Both the position numbers and the translations under genes were made by a program. Source: Lacinutrix sp. Hel_I_90 (GTDB taxonomy: Bacteria; Bacteroidota; Bacteroidia; Flavobacteriales; Flavobacteriaceae). Taken from it: DNA of 64,000 bases. Below the pieces are notes generated by a model. The model saw nothing but the letters and a program-made list of their open reading frames with translations. It did no database searches and was not told the origin of the DNA. Shown here piece by piece: positions 9,491 through 17,225 of the stretch. The stretch lies in the NCBI RefSeq assembly GCF_000934685.1, contig NZ_JYNQ01000001.1, forward strand, positions 2,468,501 through 2,532,500, given 5' to 3'. Position 1 is the stretch's first letter. The number at the start of each line of letters is the position of its first letter.

Positions 9491-10993
9491 TTATTTAATA
9501 ACCAATTTCTTGGTTTTTGAGTGGTTTATTTTAATAAGAAAAAGGCCTTTAGCATAATTATTTACAGGTAAAACGAATTCGTTTGTATTAATATTGTTAT
9601 TCTCATAGACTTTTTGCCCCAGTATATTATAGATTTGAACACTATTAATCTTCGAATTGCTGTTGCTTTTTATAACAGAGACTGAGCTTGTAGGATTTGG
9701 TGATAGTGAAAAGGAGCCTGTTTCATCGTATTGAATAGTGCTAAGCGTATTGCTCTGTCTAACCACGAATAAACCACGTTCAATGTCACTGATAATGATG
9801 TTTCCACTCGCAAAGTATGGGTAGATGCTCCAGGCGCCATTAAAATTAGCACTGTTACTGCTCGGGTAGGTGTCAAAATAGCCTATTTCTGAAGCGGTAT
9901 TATTTGAAGAAATAAGTGTTGGAACGTCAAGTACTCGCATTCCAGCTCTGTAATTAGCCAAATAGAATTTATCTCCTTTCACGTAACCGTTATGATCTAT
10001 TGCTAAAGTAGGACCCATATAGGTGTTAAGTAATGCCGTATTACTAAAGTCCGCATCTAAATCTATCATATCAAAAACGAGTGTTCTTGTGTTGTTTCCA
10101 AAGCTTTGTTCATCAACTTCATCTCCTAAAACAAAGTAACGTTGATCTTCTGTAAACCAACCTTGGTGAGCATATGCTGTTTGTGGGTAAGTAAAACTAT
10201 TAATAGGAAGTACATTAGCTTTATTAGTAACGTCCAAGATTACCACTTTGTCTGTATTTCCATTGCTACCAATATAGATTTGTTTTCCAGTATGGTCTGT
10301 ATCAGGGCCGTTGTAAGTAACGACTTGTGCATCATGTGTATATCCAGCAGTGGTGTAGTCTCCTAGAGTTGTTGGGTTAGTAGGGTTGGTTATGTCTACG
10401 AAAATAGGGCCGCCTCCATTTGCTGAACCACAACCTACTAAGTAAGCCATGCCTTCAGATTCGTTTATTACGATGTTATGACAACTTCCTATGACTAAGT
10501 CTCCTGCTCCGCCATCGCCTGTATATCTTATTACTTGAGCCCCGTCATAGGTTAAATCAGCATCTACTCCATTTCTAAGTATCGTTAAATCAAAAACTTG
10601 CATACCATGATCTCCAACACTATCTGCAACAATAAATGCATAATTATTATATACCTTTACATCTCTCCAAAAAGAGGTGTTCCCGTTTGCAGTTTCAATT
10701 CTTCCTAAAAAAATTGGGTTTAAGGGATCTGAGACATCTACAAAAGCAGTACTATTCGTCGTTCCAACGATAGCATACTCTTTGCCGTTTAATGGGTCTG
10801 TCCAACCCCAGATATCACTACCTTCTTCGGTACCCAGCGTAGTCGCTAAAGTAGAAATAGGTAAATTAGACATTAAGTCGTAATCATTACAAGGGTAAAT
10901 ACCCGCCATTCCGTTTTCACAAGGCGTTTGTGCAAATGCTGTTCCTTGAAACAGAAAACTAATAAGAATTGCTAAAGCGTAATTTTTTAACAT
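9491..10993 (-). CDS. Choice-of-anchor B family protein with T9SS sorting domain
   Basis: A 500-residue protein with a cleavable signal peptide (about residues 1-21, ending AFAQ), then the choice-of-anchor B domain. It ends with a type A type IX secretion C-terminal sorting domain: FSLSPNPTSSVSVIKSN, a VQIYNILGQKVYENN strand, and KGLFLIKINHSKTKKLVIK. It is therefore predicted to cross the outer membrane by T9SS and be released or surface-attached, whereas its two downstream paralogues are lipoproteins. It has no thrombospondin repeat. It is the first gene of the operon that runs through to the di-haem protein. It lies divergent from thiL, with about 150 bases between the two starts. Confidence 0.9.
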   Translation of the reverse strand: MLKNYALAILISFLFQGTAFAQTPCENGMAGIYPCNDYDLMSNLPISTLATTLGTEEGSDIWGWTDPLNGKEYAIVGTTNSTAFVDVSDPLNPIFLGRIETANGNTSFWRDVKVYNNYAFIVADSVGDHGMQVFDLTILRNGVDADLTYDGAQVIRYTGDGGAGDLVIGSCHNIVINESEGMAYLVGCGSANGGGPIFVDITNPTNPTTLGDYTTAGYTHDAQVVTYNGPDTDHTGKQIYIGSNGNTDKVVILDVTNKANVLPINSFTYPQTAYAHQGWFTEDQRYFVLGDEVDEQSFGNNTRTLVFDMIDLDADFSNTALLNTYMGPTLAIDHNGYVKGDKFYLANYRAGMRVLDVPTLISSNNTASEIGYFDTYPSSNSANFNGAWSIYPYFASGNIIISDIERGLFVVRQSNTLSTIQYDETGSFSLSPNPTSSVSVIKSNSNSKINSVQIYNILGQKVYENNNINTNEFVLPVNNYAKGLFLIKINHSKTKKLVIK

Positions 10994-11131
10994 AGGGTTT
11001 AAGTATTAATGAACTGGACGAAATTATAATAAAAAAACGATAAAATGCTGACTATCTGTGTTAAAATACACTAACAGATGTTATTTAAATTAATATTATC
11101 TATAATTAAAGGGCTATGTAATAAAGCTTCT

Positions 11132-11139
11132 TATTTTTG
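11132..11139 (+). promoter_or_regulatory. -7 promoter element next to the thiL start
   Basis: TATTTTTG matches the Bacteroidota -7 consensus TAnnTTTG and ends 4 bases before the ATG at 11144. No clear -33 TTTG was seen at the usual spacing. The position predicts a leaderless or nearly leaderless transcript and argues against an upstream start. Confidence 0.55.
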
Positions 11140-11143
11140 CAGT

Positions 11144-12190
11144 ATGATAGAAGATAAAAACCAACAGCGCACGCCTTTGAGTGAATTAGGAGAATTTGGA
11201 CTCATAGAGCACTTAACTAACAATTTTGAAATAAAGCAACAGTCAACAATAAAAGCTATTGGAGATGATGCAGCAGTGATTGATCCGAAAAACAAACGAA
11301 TCGTAGTTACCACAGATTTTTTGGTTGAAGGGGTGCATTTTGATTTAAGTTATGTGCCGTTAAAGCATTTAGGTTACAAGGCGGTTGTGGTAAATTTGTC
11401 TGACGTTTATGCAATGAATGCAGAGGCGACTCAAATTACGGTATCGATTGCAGTATCCAACCGGTTTCCCTTAGAAGCATTAGAAGAATTATATGCGGGT
11501 ATAGAAACGGCAGCAAAAATATATAATGTTGATGTGGTTGGTGGAGACACGACGTCTTCTACTTCGGGATTATTAATTTCTGTTACAGCAATTGGAGAGG
11601 TGAATTCGGGAGATGAGGTGTATAGAAGTGGGGCAAAACCTAATGACTTGTTGGTTGTTACTGGAGATTTAGGTGGGGCTTATATGGGGCTTCAAATTTT
11701 AGAACGTGAAAAGGAAGTCTTTAAGGTTAACCCTAATAATCAACCAGATTTAGATGCCTATACTTATATCATGGAGCGCCAGTTAAAACCAGAAGCACGA
11801 AAAGATATTATAAAACTACTCAAAGATTTAGAGGTAAAACCAACAGCTATGATTGATATTAGCGACGGACTGTCTTCAGAAATCTTACATATTTGTAAGG
11901 CAAGTCGTGTAGGATGTGATCTATATGAGGATAAGATTCCTTTAGACCCTCAAGTAATTTCAACTTGCGAAGAATTTGATATAGACAGTACAACAGTAGC
12001 ATTGAGTGGGGGTGAAGATTATGAGTTATTAATGACTATATCTCAAGAGGATTTTCCGAAAATTAAAGCAAATCCTAACTTAACGGTTATTGGTTTTATA
12101 ACCGAAGAAAATGCTGGGGCACATTTGGTGACTAGAGCAGAAACTAAAATTCCACTAAAAGCACAAGGTTGGAAGAATTTTGATAGCTAG
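11144..12190 (+). CDS. thiL: Thiamine-monophosphate kinase ThiL
   Basis: ATP-dependent phosphorylation of thiamine monophosphate to the active cofactor thiamine diphosphate in the cytoplasm. The 348-residue protein shows the PurM/ThiL fold motifs: an N-terminal LSELGEFGLIEHL, the metal/ATP sites AIGDDAAVID, VVGGDTTSS and VTGDLGGAYMG, and the C-terminal IDISDGLSSE and ALSGGEDYELL. An in-frame ATG at 11078 exists, but the extra 22 residues are unlike ThiL and include the -7 element, so 11144 is chosen. It is separate from the main thiamine operon at 53520-60676. Its 3' end overlaps the convergent small gene by 4 bases. Confidence 0.95.
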   Translation: MIEDKNQQRTPLSELGEFGLIEHLTNNFEIKQQSTIKAIGDDAAVIDPKNKRIVVTTDFLVEGVHFDLSYVPLKHLGYKAVVVNLSDVYAMNAEATQITVSIAVSNRFPLEALEELYAGIETAAKIYNVDVVGGDTTSSTSGLLISVTAIGEVNSGDEVYRSGAKPNDLLVVTGDLGGAYMGLQILEREKEVFKVNPNNQPDLDAYTYIMERQLKPEARKDIIKLLKDLEVKPTAMIDISDGLSSEILHICKASRVGCDLYEDKIPLDPQVISTCEEFDIDSTTVALSGGEDYELLMTISQEDFPKIKANPNLTVIGFITEENAGAHLVTRAETKIPLKAQGWKNFDS

Positions 12191-12429
12191 GAGCTTAATT
12201 TATAAGTGGTTAATAGCTCTTCACGGCGTAATCGTTCTTGGCGTTTTGCGTGTACGCGACTTAAAATAGAATTAATTTCCTTGTATTTAGGTGTTAGTGG
12301 CGTAAGGTTACCATTACTATTGGTCGTCAACTCTTTGCTGCAATGGCAACATTTGTATTCTTTAACATGGTAGGTTACTTTTTTAGAGACTTCAAATTTG
12401 TGACCGAATATATTACAATATATCTGCAT
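12187..12429 (-). CDS. Small conserved-looking Cys-containing protein
   Basis: An 80-residue protein with a CNIFGH start and a KCCHC cluster at about residues 26-30. Together these could hold a zinc ion, with Cys5 and His10 as further possible ligands. The C-terminal half is basic and helical (HAKRQERLRREEL). No family could be named with certainty, although small phage-type Cys proteins (DUF1660-like) have a similar start. It overlaps the end of thiL by 4 bases on the opposite strand, which supports a compact intact gene rather than chance. Function unknown. Confidence 0.6.
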   Translation of the reverse strand: MQIYCNIFGHKFEVSKKVTYHVKEYKCCHCSKELTTNSNGNLTPLTPKYKEINSILSRVHAKRQERLRREELLTTYKLSS

Positions 12430-12518
12430 AATTTAGGGAGGTTTTAGGATTAAGTTTTTATAGTTGTGATTAATAGGAAGTTAAACATAATCAAAAAAAA
12501 CAAATCTCCGCCAATAAG

Positions 12519-13298
12519 CTATGTTTTTTCGATGAAATGCATGATTTCTTTAATAAAGTCTGTTTTATTTTCTATATGACTCATATGTCCCTCGGAAAAA
12601 ACCTGAATTTCAATGTTTTGATTTTTAGCAAATTCTAAAGTATTTTTAACATTAATTACAGAATCTTTTTTTCCTAAAATTATAGCTTTTTTAAAAGGCG
12701 CTTCAGCAAAGAAGATTGAGAGATCTTCACGTAACTTCATGCCTTCTTGAGCAGCCATATAGCCTTGAAGGGACGTTTTAAGTGCGATTTGTAGTGCAGC
12801 GTCAAATGCTGCTTTGTGTTTTAGCTTGCTTTTGGCGCTAAATAGATTTGTAAAACTCATACGCACCATATTTTCAAAATTAGTTTGTACCATTTTATTA
12901 GCTCGGGTTCTTAATTGTTTCCTTTCAGCGTCATCTGCTTCATAGGTAGAATTTAATAAGCATAAACCTTTTATCCTTTCAGGATGCAATTTTGCAAAAG
13001 CTAATGCAACATAACCGCCCATGGAGTGGCCTATAAACGTGTGCTTTCTTAATTTTAAATGATTTAAAACAGCTTTTACAGCAGTCGCCATGACTTCCAT
13101 GGTGTGAACATAGCCTAAAGACTCTGTTTTTCCATGACCTAATAAATCGATGCATATAACTCTGTGCTTCTGTGATAACTCAGCAACTAAATCAGACCAC
13201 ATTGATGCGTCTTCAAGAAAACCATGCAATAAAACGATTGCTGAACCTTTGCCCTGGTCTGTATAAAAAATAGTGATGCCTTTGTAATCTAAAATCAT
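12519..13298 (-). CDS. Alpha/beta hydrolase
   Basis: A 259-residue soluble alpha/beta-hydrolase. Visible motifs are the oxyanion strand VLLHGFLEDASMW, the nucleophile elbow GHSMGG (Ser at about residue 93), an acid-containing strand near ILGKKDSVIN, and the catalytic His in EGHMSHIEN. Length and architecture match the monoacylglycerol/MhpC-like esterase group; the substrate cannot be read from sequence. It is divergent from brnQ, with only 27 bases between start codons, so the two promoters must overlap or lie inside the genes. Confidence 0.88.
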   Translation of the reverse strand: MILDYKGITIFYTDQGKGSAIVLLHGFLEDASMWSDLVAELSQKHRVICIDLLGHGKTESLGYVHTMEVMATAVKAVLNHLKLRKHTFIGHSMGGYVALAFAKLHPERIKGLCLLNSTYEADDAERKQLRTRANKMVQTNFENMVRMSFTNLFSAKSKLKHKAAFDAALQIALKTSLQGYMAAQEGMKLREDLSIFFAEAPFKKAIILGKKDSVINVKNTLEFAKNQNIEIQVFSEGHMSHIENKTDFIKEIMHFIEKT

Positions 13299-13325
13299 TT
13301 TTAAAGTATATTCGACAAATATAAA

Positions 13326-14624
13326 TTGAATGTTTTGAATAAGACCAAAGAGCTTTTAATAACTAGTTTTGCATTGTTTTCATTATTTTTTGGTGCAGGA
13401 AATTTGTTGCTACCGCCCCTTTTGGGTTATAATGCGGGTAGCGATTGGTTTTGGGTAATCCTAGGTTTTGTAATTACAGCAGTAGTGATCCCCATTATAG
13501 GAATTTATTCTCATGCTAAATTACAAGGCACCTTATTTGATTTTGGAAAAAAAGTATCACCAGTCTTCAGTTTTATTTACTGTATCCTTATTTACCTCAT
13601 TGCTGTAGCCATACCTTCACCTAGAACCGCAGCTGCAACTCACGAAATTGCAATACATCCCGCCTTTGGTACCTCGCCGCTATTAACCAGTAGTATTTAC
13701 TTTATTTTGGTTTTTGTATTTGCTTTAAATCGATCAAAAATATTAAATTTTATAGGTAAATATTTAACGCCATTAATAGTCATTATGCTTTTAATCGTTA
13801 TAGGTATTGGGTTGGGTTCTTCTCAAATGATTACGAATACTTCCCAATTTGAAGCGCCCATCGTTAGCGGTATTTTAGAAGGCTACCAAACTTTTGATGC
13901 TATTGGGGCAGTAGTGGTTGGAGCGGTTATTATTATATCTATTAATATAAAGACGGATGCTTCTTTTGAATCTAAAAAAGCGCTCATTAAAAAATCTGGG
14001 TTAATAGCAGGACTCGGATTGTTTATCATTTATGCAGGATTAATTTCGGTTGGTGCATTTTATGGGTCAGAAATTAATATAAATAAAGATTTAAGCAGTG
14101 ACATGCAACGCGCCTATTTATTGCGGGGCGTTAGTATTAAATCTTTAGGTGCTTTTGGAAACACTGTTTTAAGTGTATTAATTTCTTTAGCCTGTTTCAC
14201 TACAGCCGTTGGTATAGTCACAGGTACAGCAGATTATTTTAAGGGTTTAATGCGTGATTCTAAAACTGTTTATGGGGTAACCGCTTTTATTGCCTGTGTG
14301 TTTGGTGTTGTCGTAGGACAATTAAATTTCAACGCTATAATTGTTATTGCTTTGCCAGTATTATTGTTTATCTATCCAATAACTATTGTGCTAATTCTAT
14401 TGAATGCTATTCCTGATAAATGGGCCTCAACATTAGTTTTTAGAGCAGTAGTCTGCCTTACTTTTCTGTTTAGTATTCCAGACGTTTTGAACTTTCTAAT
14501 GCCTTCAGAAGCGTTAAGTAGCCTGATTAATATAATTCCGCTCGCCAAATACAGTTTGGGTTGGATTTTGCCAACCTGCATTGGTTTTATTTTAGCGAAT
14601 GTAACTCTGAAACGTAAAGATTGA
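13326..14624 (+). CDS. brnQ: Branched-chain amino acid carrier BrnQ
   Basis: A 432-residue inner-membrane transporter of the LIVCS family (branched-chain amino acid:cation symport). The start NKTKELLITSFALFSLFFGA followed by GNLLLPPLLGY is characteristic, and about twelve hydrophobic segments span the protein. TAAATHEIAIHPAFG corresponds to the conserved loop after the third helix. It imports leucine, isoleucine and valine using an ion gradient. No partner gene is adjacent; it is transcribed alone and diverges from the hydrolase. Confidence 0.93.
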   Translation: MNVLNKTKELLITSFALFSLFFGAGNLLLPPLLGYNAGSDWFWVILGFVITAVVIPIIGIYSHAKLQGTLFDFGKKVSPVFSFIYCILIYLIAVAIPSPRTAAATHEIAIHPAFGTSPLLTSSIYFILVFVFALNRSKILNFIGKYLTPLIVIMLLIVIGIGLGSSQMITNTSQFEAPIVSGILEGYQTFDAIGAVVVGAVIIISINIKTDASFESKKALIKKSGLIAGLGLFIIYAGLISVGAFYGSEININKDLSSDMQRAYLLRGVSIKSLGAFGNTVLSVLISLACFTTAVGIVTGTADYFKGLMRDSKTVYGVTAFIACVFGVVVGQLNFNAIIVIALPVLLFIYPITIVLILLNAIPDKWASTLVFRAVVCLTFLFSIPDVLNFLMPSEALSSLINIIPLAKYSLGWILPTCIGFILANVTLKRKD

Positions 14625-14661
14625 GTCTTGATGCTTTGCGTGTTAAATTAATTTTAAAAAG

Positions 14662-14692
14662 TTGCTTTTAGACCTTTTAATTAGTAGCTTTA
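14662..14692 (+). promoter_or_regulatory. Possible promoter for the small secreted protein gene
   Basis: TTG at 14662 and TAGCTTTA at 14685 are separated by 20 bases, close to the Bacteroidota TTTG / TAnnTTTG pattern (one mismatch in the -7 box). The ATG follows at 14718. Confidence 0.4.
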
Positions 14693-14717
14693 TGTTGTAA
14701 ATAATGCATCAAAAATC

Positions 14718-15071
14718 ATGAAAAATATTTTCTTATTAGTATGTTCTTTAGCGATTTGTTTCTTTTCTCATGCGCAAGAGCAACCAAAAGTAGGCGATTT
14801 GTTAATCGTAAATGAACCATCAGGACAATTTTACAATCATGTGTCTTTTCCACAGATCAATATCTTAGTTAAAAGAGGGAATACCCCAAGTTATAAATCT
14901 GTTTATGGTAATGAATTGGTCGTAGAAGAAGTCATAACCAAAGACAATGATAAAACGTATGTTGTTCTTAAAAAGAAAGACGGCAGTAAATTTTTCGGTT
15001 TTATGGTTCGTGTAGAAGCCAACTATGCTGAAGCCTTAAGTTCTGGAGAACTATCTTTAAAAAATAGTTAA
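14718..15071 (+). CDS. Small secreted protein, function unknown
   Basis: A 117-residue protein with a clear signal peptide (residues 1-19, cleavage after SHA). The mature 98 residues alternate beta-type segments (KVGDLLIVNEPSG, NELVVEEVITKDNDKTYVVLKKKDG) and resemble a small beta-barrel or SH3-like fold. No family was recognised. It is single, preceded by a likely promoter, and convergent with the ACT-domain gene. Confidence 0.7.
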   Translation: MKNIFLLVCSLAICFFSHAQEQPKVGDLLIVNEPSGQFYNHVSFPQINILVKRGNTPSYKSVYGNELVVEEVITKDNDKTYVVLKKKDGSKFFGFMVRVEANYAEALSSGELSLKNS

Positions 15072-15092
15072 AACATGCTTAGGTTTAAGTCT

Positions 15093-15740
15093 TTAATTCA
15101 ACCGCTTTATAGCCGAAAAAGCCTTATCAACAACATGATCTTCCACTAAAACGGTAAACTCATTGGTGGTAGAAATGACTTCGTATAATGAAATACCTTC
15201 CCAAGCAAAACGCTTAAATATTTGATAATACAAACCAGAGATTTTCGAATTATTTTCTGGTAAACGAATACTAATGGCTGATAGGTTTTCCTGTAATCCA
15301 ATCATAGTTTCATTCTTAAAGTGCTCTTGTATCTTTTGTTTTTCGGAAGTAGAAATCACCATATTGCTTTCATGAATACCTCTTGAAAATCCGTAAAATG
15401 CATTGGTGTCTATGGTTTCCATGAGTTGGCTGTGACTGTTAATTAATGTTTTTGAATTCTGAAAGGTGAAATCAACCAAATGAGAACGTACTGTAATGTC
15501 CCCTAGATTTTTTAAAACAGCCTTTAGTTTAGTCGAATGCCTTAAGTCTTTGGGCGGATTGTACCGTCGTAAAGCCATCATGATGGCACCCGTTTTCACT
15601 GGTTTTTTTAACATGACGCTAATAGGAGTCTGCAACTCTTCAGCTAATGCCGAAAAATTAATAATGCTTCGCGACAAGGCTTCTTCAAGAAAGGGTTGTG
15701 TTACTAAAATTTCTTCAACACAGGTAGCAATAGTTTTCAT
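15093..15740 (-). CDS. ACT-domain-containing protein, possible amino-acid sensor
   Basis: 215 residues from the ATG at 15740; an upstream in-frame ATG at 15794 would add 18 Lys/Tyr-rich residues and is less likely. The N-terminal half is helical (CVEEILVTQPFLEEALSR, a segment with LRRYNPPKD). The C-terminal half has two ACT-like modules, with ITVRSHLVDFTFQ and LSAISIRLPENNSKISGLYY. The second is followed by the SLYEVISTTNEFTVLVE strand pair seen in ACT domains of aspartate kinases. There is no kinase domain. It lies divergently beside aspartate kinase, so an amino-acid-responsive regulatory role in that pathway is a reasonable guess, not shown. Confidence 0.65.
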   Translation of the reverse strand: MKTIATCVEEILVTQPFLEEALSRSIINFSALAEELQTPISVMLKKPVKTGAIMMALRRYNPPKDLRHSTKLKAVLKNLGDITVRSHLVDFTFQNSKTLINSHSQLMETIDTNAFYGFSRGIHESNMVISTSEKQKIQEHFKNETMIGLQENLSAISIRLPENNSKISGLYYQIFKRFAWEGISLYEVISTTNEFTVLVEDHVVDKAFSAIKRLN

Positions 15741-15818
15741 TTTGTTAATTATATAACATTTTGTGTAAAAATAGACTAATTTTTTAATTTTCATTTATTT
15801 AAAGACACTTCCGTATAA

Positions 15819-15832
15819 TTTAGCCAGCTAAA
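15819..15832. promoter_or_regulatory. Palindrome between the ACT-domain gene and lysC
   Basis: TTTAGC-CA-GCTAAA, a perfect 6-base inverted repeat, lies in the 106-base divergent gap, 14 bases before the lysC start. It could be an operator; no regulator is identified. Confidence 0.3.
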
Positions 15833-15846
15833 CGAACAAAAAGCGC

Positions 15847-17181
15847 ATGCTAGTATTAAAGTTTGGAGGAACCTCTGTTGGGTCTGTTGAAAACATGACC
15901 CGTGTAAAAAACATTATAAATGATGGCGAAAAAAAAGTCGTTGTTTTATCTGCAATGTCGGGTACTACAAATGCCTTAGTTACTATTTCAGAATTTATAA
16001 AAAATGGTGAACTCGAGCAGGCCGTACTTAAAATAGAGGTTTTACACGACAGCTATAAAAAAACCGTCTCAAGTTTAATTAGTAATCCCTTTTTAGTCAT
16101 TGAAGCTAAGGCTTACGTCAACACTATATTTTCAGGGTTGAGAGCGCTCTCAAACACGCCGTATTCTGTTTTGTCATATAATAAAATTGTTGCCCAAGGT
16201 GAGTTGCTGTCTACCTTTTTATTCAGTAGGTTTTTGTTTCAAGACCATAAAAAAGTGGCCTTGTTACCAGCATTAGATTTTATGAGAATTGATGACAATA
16301 ATGAGCCAGACATGGCCTATATTAAACAAAATTTAAATAGGATGCTTAATGAAGTTGCTGATGCAGATATTTACATAACACAAGGTTTTATTTGTTTAGA
16401 TACTGAAGAGCGTATTTCTAATTTACAGCGTGGCGGAAGCGATTATACAGCAACTATTATTGGGGCAGCAATAGGTGCTCAGGAGGTTCAAATTTGGACC
16501 GATATTGACGGCTTTCATAACAACGATCCGCGTTTTGTAGAAAAAACAAAAGCGATTTCAAACCTCTCTTTTGATGAGGCCGCAGAGTTGGCTTATTTTG
16601 GAGCTAAAGTGCTGCATCCGCAAACGGTTATGCCCGTTCGGGAGTTAAACATACCAGTGCGCTTAAAAAACACGCTGTCACCAGATTCATTTGGCACCTT
16701 AATTACAAATCAAATTCATGGAGAAGGCATCAAAGCGATTGCAGCGAAAGACGGTATTACGGCGATTAAAATTAAATCGGCAAGAATGCTACAAGCCTAT
16801 GGCTTCTTAAAAAAAGTATTTGAAATTTTTGAAACCTACCAAACGTCCATAGACATGGTAACCACTTCGGAAATAGCGGTATCGTTAACCATTGATAATG
16901 ACACGCATTTAGAGGCGATAGTAGAAGCACTTAAAAAAGTAGCTCATGTAGAAGTCGATGATTTTATGAGTATTGTCTGCCTAGTTGGAAACAATATTAT
17001 TTACCATCAAGATACACCACAATTGTTTCAAATATTACAAGACGTTAATGTACGAATGATTGCCTACGGTGGTAGCAATAACAATATTTCGTTACTTGTT
17101 AACACTAGTGATAAACAGGAAACGTTGCGAAAGTTACAGCGTTATGTTTTTGAGAATAGTGATCGTTTAGTGTTTAGCTAA
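15847..17181 (+). CDS. lysC: Monofunctional aspartate kinase
   Basis: Catalyses ATP-dependent phosphorylation of aspartate, the first step to lysine, threonine and methionine. The 444-residue cytoplasmic enzyme begins with MLVLKFGGTSVGS. It carries RGGSDYTATIIGAAIGA (amino-acid kinase core), IWTDIDGFHNNDPR (substrate-binding) and AAELAYFGAKVLHP. Residues from about 300 hold tandem ACT domains (ITAIKIKSARM, DMVTTSEIAVSLTID, FMSIVCLVGN) for allosteric control. There is no homoserine dehydrogenase domain. It lies beside a divergent ACT-domain protein, and a strong terminator ends the unit at 17181-17220. Confidence 0.94.
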   Translation: MLVLKFGGTSVGSVENMTRVKNIINDGEKKVVVLSAMSGTTNALVTISEFIKNGELEQAVLKIEVLHDSYKKTVSSLISNPFLVIEAKAYVNTIFSGLRALSNTPYSVLSYNKIVAQGELLSTFLFSRFLFQDHKKVALLPALDFMRIDDNNEPDMAYIKQNLNRMLNEVADADIYITQGFICLDTEERISNLQRGGSDYTATIIGAAIGAQEVQIWTDIDGFHNNDPRFVEKTKAISNLSFDEAAELAYFGAKVLHPQTVMPVRELNIPVRLKNTLSPDSFGTLITNQIHGEGIKAIAAKDGITAIKIKSARMLQAYGFLKKVFEIFETYQTSIDMVTTSEIAVSLTIDNDTHLEAIVEALKKVAHVEVDDFMSIVCLVGNNIIYHQDTPQLFQILQDVNVRMIAYGGSNNNISLLVNTSDKQETLRKLQRYVFENSDRLVFS

Positions 17182-17220
17182 TATTAAAAAAGCGAGCTTT
17201 TCAGCTCGCTTTTTTAATAT
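17181..17220. terminator. Bidirectional terminator between lysC and pepP
   Basis: A perfect 17-base stem (ATATTAAAAAAGCGAGC and its complement) with a 6-base loop is flanked by A and T runs on both sides. It serves the convergent lysC and aminopeptidase P genes. Confidence 0.88.
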
Positions 17221-17225
17221 TTTTT

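Noticed and set aside
11054-11079. ATCTGT/ACAGAT inverted repeat upstream of thiL
   Set aside because: The arms are short (6 bases) with a 14-base spacer and no second symmetric site, so chance cannot be excluded.
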